Below are positions 6,504-14,314 of a stretch of DNA of 22,839 bases, piece after piece (positions within the stretch are counted from its first letter, which is position 1; each line of letters opens with the position of its first letter). Position numbers and translations under genes: made by a program. The stretch is from assembly GCA_003153055.1 (NCBI GenBank), contig PMBV01000090.1, forward strand, positions 7,226 through 30,064. Reading direction: 5' to 3'. This DNA comes from Myxococcales bacterium. Lineage in GTDB: Bacteria > Myxococcota > Myxococcia > Myxococcales > Myxococcaceae. The notes beneath the pieces are model-generated. The model worked only from the letters and a program-made list of their open reading frames with translations. It made no database searches and was not told the DNA's origin.

Positions 6504-7960
6504 ATCGGCGCCTCGAAGCCATCGACCTCATCGAAGGCGGCGCCGTCGAGCCAGGCGGCACGCCCTTCGAGGCTGAGGCGCTTCTCTCGCTCGAGCTGCC
6601 CTCCCTCCCACCGAATGAGGAGCCTCGGCTGAGCCTCGAGGAGCCGCGACTCGAACCACGGACTTCGCCTGCGAGCCTGGCGCTCGTAGGGAAACCCACT
6701 GTAATAGCCGACGATCATGTCGTCGTAGCCGTTGGGGTCCTGGTCGACCACGATGGCCCCTGGCGCGTCACTCCTGGCCGCCGCCCATTGCCCGACCTTC
6801 ATCAGCCGCCGGTCGATGGTCGAGGTGGCCGAGATGGGTCTGAGCGAGGTCTCAAGGCGGCCGTCGGAGCGAAAGGTGAACGCCCCCAGCCATACCGAGA
6901 GCCCCACGCAGCTTCCCGCGGCGAGCCCCACCAGCGGCCGCTCCAGTCTCGGCCAGCGGCGAAAGAGATCGGCTGCCCCCAGCCACACGAAGGGCAGAAG
7001 GAGCGCGACCTCCTTGACCGTGAACCTCGCCAGCGGCGCGAAGCTCCCCATCACGGTGCTGCGAAACGTGTAGGCGGCCGCGGGGACGACGACGATGGCG
7101 ACCAACCACCGGGCGCGACCGGTGTGCCAGGCGCGCCACAGCCCCCAGAGCCCAGGCAAGGCCACCAGCGGAGTCAGGGTCGCCACCGCCGAGCCAGGCC
7201 AGAAGAAGAGGCACAAGAGGCGGTACTTCCACCGACCCCAGATGGCCTCCTCCGACGGGTACCATCGGCGGTGAAAGTCATCGATGTAGGTGAAGGGGAA
7301 GAGCGGCGCGCCCCGGCTGAGGAAGTTGCCGTAGAGCCACGCCACCGCGAACAGGCTCGAGAGGGCCGCGAACCACGCCATCGTCGGCCAGCGCCGGGCG
7401 CGCACGCCCACCACGAGGGCCAAGAGGGGCACCAACAGCCACGAGTCGTAGCGCGTGGCGCAGGCCAGGTTCAGGAGCAACCCCGCCGCAACCAGCGGCC
7501 CCGGCTTGAGCGACTCATGCCACGCCGACACGCGCTCCAATGCCCAAACGACCAGCAGAAGGTTCAACGGCTCGCTCACCGAGGTCGTCGAGCATTGAAT
7601 GTGCAGTCCCCACCAGGCGAGACCGAAGACCGCCCAACTCGCCGCCCGAGCACCGAACAGCCGGCGAGTCAGCACCTCGAGGGGTACGGCCGTCGCAATG
7701 CCGGCCAGAAGACTCACCACCCGGCCGGCATGAAGGAGCGAGGGCCACAGCCACTCAGCCAGAGCGAGGAGGTACAGGTGGAGTGGGCCAAACTGCATGG
7801 CGCCTCCATCGAAGCTGGTGATGACATGCGGCGACGCCAGCCAGACGTGGGCCAGCCAGGTGCGAGCAATCGCGTCTCCGTAGAGGTTCTCGTTGAACGG
7901 GAAGATGGCCAATCGGGGGATGGCCACCACCGCCAACGACAGCCAGCTGCGTCGCGTCAT
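6461..7960 (-). CDS. Integral-membrane GT-C glycosyltransferase-like protein
   Basis: This 499-residue protein has about ten hydrophobic segments from residue 7 to about 375 and a soluble C-terminal domain. GT-C enzymes (PMT/ArnT/DUF2029-like) use polyprenyl-phosphate sugars and carry an acidic motif in the first extracytoplasmic loop; here the sequence LYGDAIARTWLAH has Asp29 in that place. Further family-like features are the SFDGGAMQFGPLHLYLLA segment and the C-terminal soluble part with VVDQDPNGYDDMIVGYYSG. It is downstream of a second GT-C gene on the same strand (87-base gap), suggesting joint action on an envelope glycan or glycoprotein. Sugar and acceptor cannot be read from the sequence. 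The 3' end overlaps the convergent TPR gene. Confidence 0.85.
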   Translation of the reverse strand: MTRRSWLSLAVVAIPRLAIFPFNENLYGDAIARTWLAHVWLASPHVITSFDGGAMQFGPLHLYLLALAEWLWPSLLHAGRVVSLLAGIATAVPLEVLTRRLFGARAASWAVFGLAWWGLHIQCSTTSVSEPLNLLLVVWALERVSAWHESLKPGPLVAAGLLLNLACATRYDSWLLVPLLALVVGVRARRWPTMAWFAALSSLFAVAWLYGNFLSRGAPLFPFTYIDDFHRRWYPSEEAIWGRWKYRLLCLFFWPGSAVATLTPLVALPGLWGLWRAWHTGRARWLVAIVVVPAAAYTFRSTVMGSFAPLARFTVKEVALLLPFVWLGAADLFRRWPRLERPLVGLAAGSCVGLSVWLGAFTFRSDGRLETSLRPISATSTIDRRLMKVGQWAAARSDAPGAIVVDQDPNGYDDMIVGYYSGFPYERQARRRSPWFESRLLEAQPRLLIRWEGGQLEREKRLSLEGRAAWLDGAAFDEVDGFEAPIHVYHRRRPEAVAE

Positions 7961-8047
7961 GGGGCTCGACTCCCACGGACCGAGGCTTTCGGCAAGGTCT
8001 GGCCACGCTCACGCGACCGAGGTTCGTCGCAGGCCGCGACTCCTCCC

Positions 8048-9151
8048 TCACGCCACGTAGCCACCAGCGCCGAACGCCACCGCGCAGAGCGCAAGGAGCG
8101 CACCGAAGGTGGCCAGGAGGGCACGACGCGCCCGCGGCGTACCGTCGATCACCATCGCGCCCGTGAGAAACAGCGGGAAAGCCCCCAAGAGGTATCGACC
8201 GAGGCTGTGAAAGTCCTTGCTGGAGATCGCCGGAATACCCACCGCGAAGAGAACGAAGAGCCCATACCCCGCGCCAAGACGCCTCCATGTGGGCACCACG
8301 AGAGCCAGGGCGACGAGCGTGGCAAGCGCATGACCGCCGAGCCTCAAGGCCACCCAAGGAGAGGCCGTGGACATCACCCGGAACCACTCCACCTTGAGCC
8401 AGGTCTGCCAGCCAGGGGGCTGGTCCCATCCGGGAGCGCTCTGAACATGGAGAAACGCCACCGGATCACCGAACCGCAAGCCGAGGTACCCCATCCACCC
8501 GAGCATCCCCAGCACGGCCAGCCCAGGGAGCAAGTCGACCCACCGCACCGAGAGCCCCCGCTGCCTTCTCCGCTCCACCGAGCGCGCGAGGAGCCCAACC
8601 ACGACCGCTGGGCCGAGCGGCCGGCAGCTCGTTGCCAAGACTCCGAGGAGGCCGGCCAGCAAAGGGTGGTCCGACTCGAGCGCGCTGAAGGCCCCCACCG
8701 CGCACAAGAGAAACAGCCCATCGGAATAGACGACCCCGTAGAGGTAGACCGAGAACGGGTAGAGAATCAGGAGCCAGGTGGCGGTGGCCGCATGGGGCCG
8801 GCTCAACACCGTGGCCCAGCGCGAGAACAGGAAGATGGCGCTGAGCCCGAATGCGAGCGAGAGCAGCACCCCCGCGACCCAGCGGTTGACACCCAAGGAC
8901 ATCAACCCAGAGATGGTGAGAGGGTACAACGGAAAGAACGCCACCGGGCTCTGCTGGCCCGGCCGGTAGAAGTAGCCGTCCCTGGCGATGGAGCCATACC
9001 AGCCCGAGTCCCAGTGAACCAAGGCCCGCAACGGGCCAAACCCGGGCATGTCCTCGCTCGTAACCGACGGCCAGTGCGAGGCGCCAAGGGTCGCGAGAAG
9101 AATGACCACCGCCCCGACCAGAATGGCCCACTTGGGTCTCGCTCGTCGCAC
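8048..9151 (-). CDS. PIG-V-like membrane mannosyltransferase (GT-C family)
   Basis: The protein has about ten membrane segments and the motif HWDSGWY (residues 46-52), which with the following FFPLYP is typical of bacterial PIG-V/Mannosyl_trans2-type enzymes that use a lipid-linked mannose donor. I chose the GTG at 9151, which gives 367 residues beginning MRRARPKW and a direct signal-anchor; GGAGG lies 11 bases upstream and AGGT 6 bases upstream. The longer alternative, GTG at 9229, adds 26 polar residues, has no Shine-Dalgarno and would crowd the divergent sixA start. The family level is fairly secure from the HWDSGWY motif, but mannose specificity is only an extrapolation. It is probably co-transcribed with the downstream GT-C gene. 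Confidence 0.85.
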   Translation of the reverse strand: MRRARPKWAILVGAVVILLATLGASHWPSVTSEDMPGFGPLRALVHWDSGWYGSIARDGYFYRPGQQSPVAFFPLYPLTISGLMSLGVNRWVAGVLLSLAFGLSAIFLFSRWATVLSRPHAATATWLLILYPFSVYLYGVVYSDGLFLLCAVGAFSALESDHPLLAGLLGVLATSCRPLGPAVVVGLLARSVERRRQRGLSVRWVDLLPGLAVLGMLGWMGYLGLRFGDPVAFLHVQSAPGWDQPPGWQTWLKVEWFRVMSTASPWVALRLGGHALATLVALALVVPTWRRLGAGYGLFVLFAVGIPAISSKDFHSLGRYLLGAFPLFLTGAMVIDGTPRARRALLATFGALLALCAVAFGAGGYVA

Positions 9152-9261
9152 GGCCGTACCTACCTCCTCGATGGACTCTGGTCGGTCTAGCAGGACGATG
9201 CCCTCAGACCCGTAGGGCGAATGACCCACCTGGTGCTATTCTGACGAAAGGGGGTACGCCC

Positions 9262-9750
9262 GTGAAGGTCATTCTGGTGCGACACGGCGACGCCGAGGCG
9301 GACATTCCGGAAGGAATGGAGGACGACGCTCGAGTCCTGACCCAGCGAGCCCGGCTGTCGTTGCCAGCGCATTTCGCTCAGCTCACCGCCCACCTGGGAA
9401 CCCCCGACATCATCTTCACCAGCCCCTTGGTGCGGGCGGTGCAAACCGCGACCCTCTTGGCTGTCGCCCTGCGGTACGAAGGCCCGCTCAAGACCCATCG
9501 GCACCTGTACCCCGACAGCGCCGTGGGCGCGGTGGAGGCCATCCTCGAGGGGCATTCGGCCGGCACCCTCATCTTGGTGGGGCACCAGCCGACCATCGGG
9601 GCCACCGCGGCCCATCTCCTCGGACTGCCGTCGTTCCCACGCCCGGTGAGCCCCGGCACGGCCATCGGCATCGAGCGACCCGACGAGGGCCTCGACCCCG
9701 CCAAGCTGCTGTTCTTCGGCGCCCCCGGAAGCCCAGTGCTGGTGGAGTGA
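9262..9750 (+). CDS. sixA: Phosphohistidine phosphatase SixA
   Basis: The 162-residue protein matches the size of SixA, a small histidine-phosphatase-superfamily member that removes phosphate from phosphohistidine, for example on HPt domains or PTS proteins. The catalytic RHG motif is at residues 7-9 (VILVRHGDAEAD, His8). The second-part motifs are SPLVRAVQTA near residue 54 and the GHQPTI block near residue 112 with the second His. The start is GTG at 9262, preceded by GGGGGT. Frataxin follows 36 bases downstream on the same strand and may be co-transcribed. SixA in a two-component-rich genome would plausibly damp phosphorelay signalling; the target is unknown. Confidence 0.93.
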   Translation: MKVILVRHGDAEADIPEGMEDDARVLTQRARLSLPAHFAQLTAHLGTPDIIFTSPLVRAVQTATLLAVALRYEGPLKTHRHLYPDSAVGAVEAILEGHSAGTLILVGHQPTIGATAAHLLGLPSFPRPVSPGTAIGIERPDEGLDPAKLLFFGAPGSPVLVE

Positions 9751-9786
9751 GTGGCAAGCGCAGCCCGGCGCTGGTAGGTCGAAGCC

Positions 9787-10116
9787 ATGATGGATGATGC
9801 GAGCTACTCGATGTCGGTGAAGCAGATCTTCAGCCGCCTGGTGAAGGCCATCGACTCGGCCGACCCCGACCTGGTGGAGGCCGACACCACGGGCGACATG
9901 GTGACGGTGACCTCCATGAAGACCCAGGAGAAGGTGATCGTGAACACCCAGCGAGCGGTGCGGCAGATTTGGGTCGCGGGAAAAGGCCAAGGCCTCCACT
10001 TCTCGCTCGCTCCCGACGGCCGATGGCTCGACGACAAGGGCCAAGGCCAGGAGCTGCTCGCCTGGGTCAAGGAGTGCGTCTCCACGGCCACGGGCGCGAC
10101 CCTCGACCTCAGCTGA
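9787..10116 (+). CDS. cyaY: Frataxin-family iron-sulfur assembly protein CyaY
   Basis: This is a 109-residue protein of frataxin size. The central strands carry the signature region KVIVNTQRAVRQIWVAGKGQ followed by GLHFSLAPDGRWLDDKGQGQE, which matches bacterial CyaY (K-I-I-I-N-x-Q...Q-V-W-L-A...G-x-H-F). Helix 1 (KQIFSRLVKAIDSADPDLVEAD) contains acidic residues D23, D26, D28, E31 and D33, consistent with an iron-binding acidic ridge. CyaY binds the IscS desulfurase and modulates iron-sulfur cluster assembly. ATG codons at 9787 and 9790 are both possible starts; the first is used. No isc or suf genes are nearby. It lies 36 bases after sixA and converges on sspB with only 8 bases between stops. 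Confidence 0.9.
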   Translation: MMDDASYSMSVKQIFSRLVKAIDSADPDLVEADTTGDMVTVTSMKTQEKVIVNTQRAVRQIWVAGKGQGLHFSLAPDGRWLDDKGQGQELLAWVKECVSTATGATLDLS

Positions 10117-10124
10117 GCCGAAGG

Positions 10125-10634
10125 TCACTTCACGACCCGAAGGTGTCCGCGCCGGGGTGGAGACGGCTCCTTGGGAGGCTCCTCACCCTCCGGGCGCTCG
10201 AGCACGACCTCACGGAGAACGGCCCGGGGTGAGGGCACCGGCACCGGCGCCGACGAGCTCGCTGAGGGGACGAGGTCGGCTTCGCCTACCCGTTCCACGG
10301 CCGACTCGGCCAGCTCATCGGGCATGTCGTCGGGGAACATCCAAAACTCGCGAGTGACCAGCGAGGCGACCGCGTAGACCGCGGACCACGGGGCGGCCAC
10401 GGTGAAGCGGCTGCCACCGAATGACAGGGTCTGCCGAACCCCCCAGTCGCTCACTGCCAGGTCCGGCGGCTCGAACCGGTACGAGAGGTTCAGCACCAGA
10501 TGATGGTCAGATCGATACCGGTCCGGCACCAGCACCCCTGGCCGACGGGCGTCGAGGTGAATCTGGGTCAGCCCTTGCTCCAGCGCGGACAGGAGCCGCT
10601 GCTTCTTCTCTCCGGCGCGTGTGTTCTCGCTCAT
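10125..10634 (-). CDS. sspB: ClpXP adaptor, SspB family
   Basis: SspB delivers ssrA-tagged proteins to the ClpXP protease. The folded N-terminal domain (about residues 8-105) shows TQIHLDARRPGVLVPDRYR and LAVSDWGVRQTLSFGGSRFT, followed by VAAPWSAVYAVASLVT, matching the family's substrate-binding domain. A disordered acidic, Pro/Ser-rich linker follows (about 108-160). The protein ends in RRGHLRVVK, matching the C-terminal LRVVK ClpX-docking peptide of Escherichia coli SspB. The chosen start is ATG 10634 (169 residues), with GAGGG five bases upstream. An alternative GTG at 10638-10640 would overlap the smpB TGA in the GTGA pattern and add two residues. It is immediately after smpB, so tagging and delivery factors are co-expressed. 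Confidence 0.93.
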   Translation of the reverse strand: MSENTRAGEKKQRLLSALEQGLTQIHLDARRPGVLVPDRYRSDHHLVLNLSYRFEPPDLAVSDWGVRQTLSFGGSRFTVAAPWSAVYAVASLVTREFWMFPDDMPDELAESAVERVGEADLVPSASSSAPVPVPSPRAVLREVVLERPEGEEPPKEPSPPRRGHLRVVK

Positions 10635-10636
10635 CC

Positions 10637-11107
10637 TCACCCTCGCCGGGTCCGCACGGCGCGGTCCAGCTCACGTTGCGTCTCTCGCTCCCGAATCGAG
10701 TCGCGGCGATCGACGTCTTTCTTCCCGCGACCCAACCCTAAGCGCACCTTCGCCCGGCCATTCTTGAAGTACAGCATCAACGGGACAATCGTGTAACCGC
10801 GCTCCCTGACCTTCGCCGCCCACTTGTCAATCTCGGCCCGATGCATCAGGAGCTTGCGTGGCCGCACCGGGAGGTGCCCGAAAGCCGTCGCCGGCTTGTA
10901 GGCGCCGATGTGGGCGTTATGGAGATAGAGCTCCTCGCGCTCAGGCAGGGCATACGAATCGGACAAGCTGGCCTCGCCGTTGCGCAGCGACTTGACCTCG
11001 CTCCCGGTGAGCTGCAGCCCGGCCTCCAGGGTGTCGTCGATGGCGAAGTCGAATCGAGCACGCCGGTTCTCGCAAACGACCTTCTCACCGGTACCCTTCT
11101 CGGCCAT
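10637..11107 (-). CDS. smpB: SsrA-binding protein SmpB
   Basis: SmpB binds tmRNA and is essential for trans-translation rescue of stalled ribosomes. The 156-residue protein has the expected core (ENRRARFDFAIDDTLEAGLQ, TGSEVKSLRNGEASLSDSYA) and the conserved NAHIGAY...RKLLMHRAEI block. The basic C-terminal tail GRGKKDVDRRDSIRERE is the part that enters the decoding centre. All diagnostic motifs are present. It follows panC on the same strand with a 44-base gap and overlaps or abuts sspB downstream. No ssrA gene was seen in the window. Confidence 0.96.
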   Translation of the reverse strand: MAEKGTGEKVVCENRRARFDFAIDDTLEAGLQLTGSEVKSLRNGEASLSDSYALPEREELYLHNAHIGAYKPATAFGHLPVRPRKLLMHRAEIDKWAAKVRERGYTIVPLMLYFKNGRAKVRLGLGRGKKDVDRRDSIRERETQRELDRAVRTRRG

Positions 11108-11151
11108 CGGGTGGCTTCTCCATCAGAAGCGCCGCCAGCGCAACCGAACAC

Positions 11152-12009
11152 TCAACGAACCAGCAGCCCCAGGTTGTCGATGAGCCGAGTGGAGCCCGCA
11201 AAAGCCGCGATGAGGGCCCGCGCTGGAACGCCTGCCTCGAGGTGCTCCAAGACCTCGAGCGTCTCCGCGTGACGAACGGCCACGTAATCTTCCCTGAGGT
11301 TGGCCCGAGCAAGCGCCGCGCTCATGGAAGCCATCAGCATCTTTGGGTCTCGCTCCCCGGCCTCGACCTGCTTCTGGGCCTCGAACAACCCCTGGGAGAG
11401 CGCCAGGGCACGGGCACGGTCCTCCTTGGACAGGTAGGCGTTGCGAGACGACATGGCCAGGCCGTCGGCTTCGCGCACCGTGGGCAGCCCGACGATCTCC
11501 GCCCCCAGCTCCAGATCGCGATTGAGGCGCTTGATGACCTGGAGTTGCTGGTAATCCTTCTCGCCGAACAGCGCGACGGCGGGTCGAAAGAGGGCGAGGA
11601 GCTTGGCCACCACGGTCGCCACCCCGCGAAAGTGGCCCGGCCGGCGAGCACCACAGAGGCCCTGCGAGAGTGCGTCGACGGTGACCCAGGTCTGGAACCC
11701 CTCCTGATAGACCGCGTTGGGCTGGGGGGCGTAAATCACCGAGACCCCCGCCGACTCGCACTGCCTCACGTCACCCTCGAAGTCGCGCGGGTAGGTCGAC
11801 AGGTCTTCTTTGGGCCCGAACTGAGTCGGGTTGACGAAGATAGAGACCGCCACCGCGTCGGCCCGGCGGAGCCCCTCGCGCATGAGCGAGACATGCCCAG
11901 CGTGGAGGAACCCCATGGTCGGCACCAGGGCCAGCCGCTTCCCCGAGGTCGCCAGCTGGGCGACGCAGCTCCGCACCTCTTCAGGGCTTGTCAACACGAG
12001 AGGCTTCAC
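11152..12009 (-). CDS. panC: Pantothenate synthetase (pantoate-beta-alanine ligase)
   Basis: PanC joins pantoate and beta-alanine with ATP to make pantothenate, the coenzyme A precursor. I chose GTG at 12009 (VKPLVLTSPEEV), giving 285 residues, the standard size; the longer frame from 12087 would overlap the upstream gene and add a non-conserved extension. Conserved motifs are VPTMGFLHAGHVSL (HIGH-type nucleotide binding), SIFVNPTQFGPKEDLSTYPR, GHFRGVATVVAKLL, FGEKDYQQLQVIKR and READGLAMSSRNAYLS (KMSKS-like). It starts 7 bases after the stop of a small membrane-anchored gene and continues into smpB, within the panB-panC operon. Confidence 0.96.
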   Translation of the reverse strand: MKPLVLTSPEEVRSCVAQLATSGKRLALVPTMGFLHAGHVSLMREGLRRADAVAVSIFVNPTQFGPKEDLSTYPRDFEGDVRQCESAGVSVIYAPQPNAVYQEGFQTWVTVDALSQGLCGARRPGHFRGVATVVAKLLALFRPAVALFGEKDYQQLQVIKRLNRDLELGAEIVGLPTVREADGLAMSSRNAYLSKEDRARALALSQGLFEAQKQVEAGERDPKMLMASMSAALARANLREDYVAVRHAETLEVLEHLEAGVPARALIAAFAGSTRLIDNLGLLVR

Positions 12010-12016
12010 GACACGC

Positions 12017-12454
12017 TCACTGGAAGGTGGTGGAAACGGGGATCGTGAAATCGACGTCGACCTCGTACTCGCGACCCTCGGGCACATCGAGGCGCGCTGG
12101 CGCAGGGCTCGACGAGCGTCCGGCGAGGCGGCGCTCCAGGCACTGGCGGGTCTCTTCGCTCCAATTTGGAGGAACCTGAGACCACTTCCACCCGTCGAAG
12201 GCGACTGCTCCGCCGCCGGTCTTCACTCGAAGCACACCCTTGATCGCCCGACTCGGGAGCTTGCAGTCCTGAACGATGGTCGCCGCCCACGCAGGCAGCA
12301 TGTCGTCGAAGACGTACGCCACCACTCGATCGTCGAGGGGGTCGGGGGCCTGGTCCTGTGGGCTGAACCGCACGGCGACCAGCACCGCCAGCACCAGCAG
12401 CACCGCGAAGGCGAAGACAGAGAGTCGGCTCACGGACGGAGATTCAAGGGGCAT
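12017..12454 (-). CDS. Membrane-anchored protein of unknown function between panB and panC
   Basis: The 145-residue protein has one N-terminal membrane helix (about residues 11-28, FAFAVLLVLAVLVAVRF) and a presumably periplasmic domain of about 115 residues. That domain has two cysteines (C64 and C105) and the pattern C-x-GVLRVKT...W...P...RQCLERR...YEVDVDFTIP. This resembles the small TonB-C-like/AgmX-PglI-type C-terminal domains common in myxobacteria, but the resemblance is weak and I do not assign it. The gene sits 21 bases after panB and 7 bases before panC, so it is translated as part of the pantothenate operon. Nothing suggests an enzymatic role in that pathway. It may simply be a passenger. 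Confidence 0.8.
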   Translation of the reverse strand: MPLESPSVSRLSVFAFAVLLVLAVLVAVRFSPQDQAPDPLDDRVVAYVFDDMLPAWAATIVQDCKLPSRAIKGVLRVKTGGGAVAFDGWKWSQVPPNWSEETRQCLERRLAGRSSSPAPARLDVPEGREYEVDVDFTIPVSTTFQ

Positions 12455-12475
12455 CGAGCGCTGGAGGTCAATGTT

Positions 12476-13366
12476 TCAGACCGGGACTCCGTAGACGCCG
12501 CCCTTCTCTTCCCGCGGCTCCTCCACCACGTCGGAGTTGGAGGAGACCAGCCGAATGGGCCCACCGCGAAAAGAGTGCTCCTCGTCGGGGAACAGCCCCT
12601 CGCGCACCTCGGAGAAGTAGGTCTGCGCCGCCCCGTGCATCGACTCGTAGAGGTTGGCGTAGCGCTTGACGAACTTGGGCTTGAAGCTGGGGTTGAGCCC
12701 GAAGAGATCGTAGCAGACGAGCACCTGGCCATCGCAGTGCTTGCCCGCGCCAATACCGATGGTGGGAATCGTCAGGCTCGAGGTGATGGAGCGGGCCAGA
12801 TCGAGCGGCACGCCCTCGAGCACGATGGCGTAGCAGCCAGCCGCCTCGAGCGCGATGGCATCGGCAAGCAGCTTCTGGGCGGTCTCCTCATCGCGGCCTT
12901 GCACCACGTAGCCGCCCATCTTGTGCACCGACTGCGGGGTGAGCCCCAGGTGCCCCATCACCGGTATGGAGGCGCGAGAGATCCGCTCGATGACGTCGGC
13001 GAACTCGGCTCCACCCTCGAGCTTCACGCTGCCCACCCCGCCCTCCGACACCAGGCGGCCGGCGTTGCGAACCGCCTCTTCGAGCGAGTTCTGGTAGCTC
13101 ATGAACGGCAGGTCGCCGACCACGTGCGCCCGGCGAGCACCGCGGGAGACCGCCCGCGAGTGGTACACCATCTGGTCCATCGTGACCGGGAGCGTGGAGT
13201 CGTGGCCCTGAACCACCATGCCCAAGGAGTCGCCGACCAACAAGACATCGGCCCCTGCGTCATCGAGGATTCGCGCGAAGGTTGCGTCGTACGCCGTGAC
13301 CATGCAGATCTTCTGGCCGGCGTTCTTGTACCGCTGGAGTGTGTGGATGGTGACCGTGTCCTTCAT
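12476..13366 (-). CDS. panB: 3-methyl-2-oxobutanoate hydroxymethyltransferase
   Basis: PanB makes ketopantoate from alpha-ketoisovalerate and methylene-tetrahydrofolate, the first committed step to pantothenate. Motifs along the protein are [64 protein letters not shown] and [20 protein letters not shown], including metal-binding acidic residues and the catalytic Glu region. At 296 residues it is about 30 longer than typical; the excess is a C-terminal tail after [14 protein letters not shown]. The ATG at 13366 has an excellent AGGAGGTGA Shine-Dalgarno. It follows the deoxynucleoside kinase gene by 148 bases and heads the pantothenate portion of the operon. Confidence 0.96.
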   Translation of the reverse strand: MKDTVTIHTLQRYKNAGQKICMVTAYDATFARILDDAGADVLLVGDSLGMVVQGHDSTLPVTMDQMVYHSRAVSRGARRAHVVGDLPFMSYQNSLEEAVRNAGRLVSEGGVGSVKLEGGAEFADVIERISRASIPVMGHLGLTPQSVHKMGGYVVQGRDEETAQKLLADAIALEAAGCYAIVLEGVPLDLARSITSSLTIPTIGIGAGKHCDGQVLVCYDLFGLNPSFKPKFVKRYANLYESMHGAAQTYFSEVREGLFPDEEHSFRGGPIRLVSSNSDVVEEPREEKGGVYGVPV

Positions 13367-13422
13367 GGTTCACCTCCTGTGGACTGCGTGTTGACCCGTG
13401 CCTCGAGACCACCCACCGCCGT

Positions 13423-13470
13423 CCGATCGCTCGTTGCGGCGCCTCCCTCGAGGTCTCCGCTGGCGATCGG
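13423..13470. repeat. Inverted repeat in the panB upstream region
   Basis: CCGATCGC (13423-13430) and GCGATCGG (13463-13470) are perfect 8-bp inverted arms separated by 32 bases in the 148-base gap between the kinase gene and panB. A second pair, GAGACC (13405-13410) and GGTCTC (13452-13457), interlocks with it. A structured panB leader is conceivable, but the arms contain the palindrome CGATCG, so chance is a real possibility. Otherwise the gap holds only the panB Shine-Dalgarno. Confidence 0.25.
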
Positions 13471-13514
13471 CTTCTGGTCCCCCTTTCGAGAGACGAGTGC
13501 TCTAACTTACCGTG

Positions 13515-14162
13515 CTACCGACGACTCGGCAAAGGCTGGTAGTGCACCGTGCCCTTTCCGGTCTGCATCACCACCGACACCAGGTCATTGAGATCGTCGG
13601 CGTTGTTGACGAAGTCGATGTCGGAGGTGTTCACGACCAGCAGCGGCGTCTCGGCGTAATGAAAGAAGAAATCGCCATAAGCGCGACAGAGCGCCGAGAG
13701 GTACTTCTCGTCGAAGCGACGCTCGAACTCGCGGCCCCGCTTGCGGATACGAGTGAGGAGCACGTCGGTGCGAGCTTGAAGGTAGATGACCAAGTCTGGC
13801 CGGGTCACCCGTGGGCCCAGCGCCTCGAAGACCCGGTCGTAGAGGGCCAGCTCGTTCGCATCGAGCGTGAGCGAGGCGAAGATTCGGTCCTTGGCGAACA
13901 GGTAATCTGACACCGTCACCGTCGCGAAGAGGTCCTGCTGAAGCAACTCCTGCTGCTGGCGAAAGCGCGACAGGAGAAAGAACATCTGCGTCTGGAACGC
14001 GTACTTGGTCCGATCGCCGTAGAAGGCGGCCAGGAACGGGTTCTCTTCCACGACCTCCATCACCATGCGAGCGCCGAAGCGCTTGGCCAGGAGCGTCGCC
14101 AACGACGACTTCCCGACCCCGATGGGCCCCTCGACGACGATGTAGCGATGCTCCAGTTTCAT
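13515..14162 (-). CDS. Deoxynucleoside kinase (dGK/dAK type)
   Basis: This 215-residue enzyme phosphorylates deoxynucleosides in nucleotide salvage. The P-loop is EGPIGVGKSS at residues 11-20. Further family features are EVVEENPFLAAFYGDRTKYAFQ..., VSDYLFAKDRIFAS (the position of the DR motif), PDLVIYLQARTDVLLTRIRKRGREFE (lid arginines) and RRFDEKYLSALCRAYGDFF. The sequence resembles bacterial deoxyguanosine/deoxyadenosine kinases; exact specificity cannot be read. It is the first gene of the leftward operon that continues with panB and panC. A consensus TATAAT lies about 90 bases upstream of its ATG. Confidence 0.93.
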   Translation of the reverse strand: MKLEHRYIVVEGPIGVGKSSLATLLAKRFGARMVMEVVEENPFLAAFYGDRTKYAFQTQMFFLLSRFRQQQELLQQDLFATVTVSDYLFAKDRIFASLTLDANELALYDRVFEALGPRVTRPDLVIYLQARTDVLLTRIRKRGREFERRFDEKYLSALCRAYGDFFFHYAETPLLVVNTSDIDFVNNADDLNDLVSVVMQTGKGTVHYQPLPSRR

Positions 14163-14253
14163 CGTCGCTCGTGAGCCCCAAAGGCCTCACTCCGGCCCCG
14201 GAACGGGCCCGAGACAACACCACAGCCCTCCCGCCCAAGCACGTCAAAATAGG

Positions 14254-14259
14254 ATTATA
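14254..14259 (-). promoter_or_regulatory. Candidate -10 element (TATAAT) for the kinase-panB-panC-smpB operon
   Basis: The minus strand carries a perfect TATAAT at 14259-14254 within an unusually AT-rich island (about 14241-14280). Predicted initiation is near 14247, giving a leader of about 85 bases before the kinase ATG. No good -35 hexamer lies at 17 bp, so this is tentative. The plus strand of the same island reads TATACT at 14256-14261 and could serve the divergent small gene. Confidence 0.4.
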
Positions 14260-14314
14260 CTGAAAGATCAGCCTGTTGATTGACCCGCCATGCAGTGTCA
14301 CGTATGGTCATGCC

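Noticed and set aside
6491..9190. Plus-strand open frame of 899 codons antisense to both glycosyltransferase genes
   Set aside because: Its product is Arg/Pro/Glu/Gln-rich low-complexity sequence with no domain, while the opposite strand encodes two well-patterned membrane proteins. It is a shadow caused by GC-rich codon use.
9152..9229. Upstream GTG (9229) as the start of the PIG-V-like gene
   Set aside because: It adds a polar, non-conserved 26-residue extension with no Shine-Dalgarno. The GTG at 9151 directly precedes the signal-anchor helix and has GGAGG upstream.
10637..11107. Possible ssrA (tmRNA) gene near smpB
   Set aside because: No segment resembling tmRNA ends or tag reading frame was seen, and neighbouring coding genes leave no room.
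13367..13514. Possible riboswitch or small ORF in the gap before panB
   Set aside because: Only short inverted repeats are present; no known riboswitch core and no convincing short coding frame was seen.
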